Positions 63,986 through 64,000 of a stretch of 64,000 nt of DNA are shown piece by piece (positions within the stretch are counted from its first letter, which is position 1; each line of letters begins with the position of its first letter). Origin of the DNA: Acidobacteriota bacterium (lineage in GTDB: Bacteria; Acidobacteriota; Terriglobia; Bryobacterales; Bryobacteraceae); contig JAFDVZ010000018.1 of assembly GCA_018268715.1 (NCBI GenBank), forward strand, positions 84,189 through 148,188, read 5' to 3'. The notes under the pieces are model-generated. The model saw nothing but the letters and a program-made list of their open reading frames with translations. It was not told where the DNA came from and did not search any database. The position numbers and the translations under genes are program-made.

Positions 63986-64000
63986 GATCAGCGTTCCGAA

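Overview
The window is GC-rich, densely packed bacterial chromosome. It most resembles an acidobacterium of the Solibacter/Bryobacter type. That assignment is inferred from content: two ADOP-type duplicated permeases, ASPIC/FG-GAP (CRTAC1-like) and YVTN/di-heme exported proteins, DUF1080, DUF3300, NIPSNAP, many secreted glycan hydrolases and a tandem-domain microcompartment shell protein. No rRNA and no CRISPR array are present.

Layout. 1-7.5 kb: ADOP permeases, a large zinc metalloprotease and a DUF3300 protein. 7.5-10.7 kb: a translationally coupled trio on the minus strand, namely a DHDPS-family aldolase with a C-terminal tail like a microcompartment encapsulation peptide, a BMC-T shell protein, and a secreted GH43-like/CE12-like fusion. 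10.8-14.3 kb: a di-heme cytochrome, a lineage-type hypothetical and a chemoreceptor. 14.4-22.5 kb: six minus-strand genes, four of them joined by 4-base overlaps, encoding mostly exported heme, propeller and FG-GAP proteins, a RidA and an ABC-type binding protein. 22.6-30.5 kb: DUF1080, a polyferredoxin, cysK, a heparinase-like lyase, uppS/NIPSNAP and a small regulator/membrane pair.

30.6-35.8 kb: a flagellin control module, fliW-csrA-flagellin-TPR glycosyltransferase. The flagellin is very long, and its leader carries a consensus-like CsrA site overlapping the Shine-Dalgarno. 35.9-38.2 kb: a quinol-type NO reductase. Its upstream palindrome GTGACT-N2-AGTCAC is shared with the polyferredoxin gene at 23.4 kb, and both sit about 41.5 bp before the inferred transcription start. 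This suggests one Crp/Fnr-family nitrosative-stress regulon. 38.2-44.5 kb: a sugar or sugar-acid cluster (MFS, secreted protein, ROK kinase, GNAT, LacI, AraD1). 44.7-49.2 kb: two alpha/beta hydrolases, a STAS protein and a PAS-sigma54 activator. 49.3-55.1 kb: an exported nitrilase-fold enzyme, GH28, GH97 and a DinB/MPI-like protein.

55.2-60.8 kb is a core gene block (ffh, rpsP, khpA, rimM, trmD, rplS, rnhB, a small membrane protein, lepB, tRNA-Lys). After the tRNA, composition changes, and a short unknown gene is split by a complete IS21-family element (istA/istB, terminal repeats, 8-bp target duplication) that fills the right edge.
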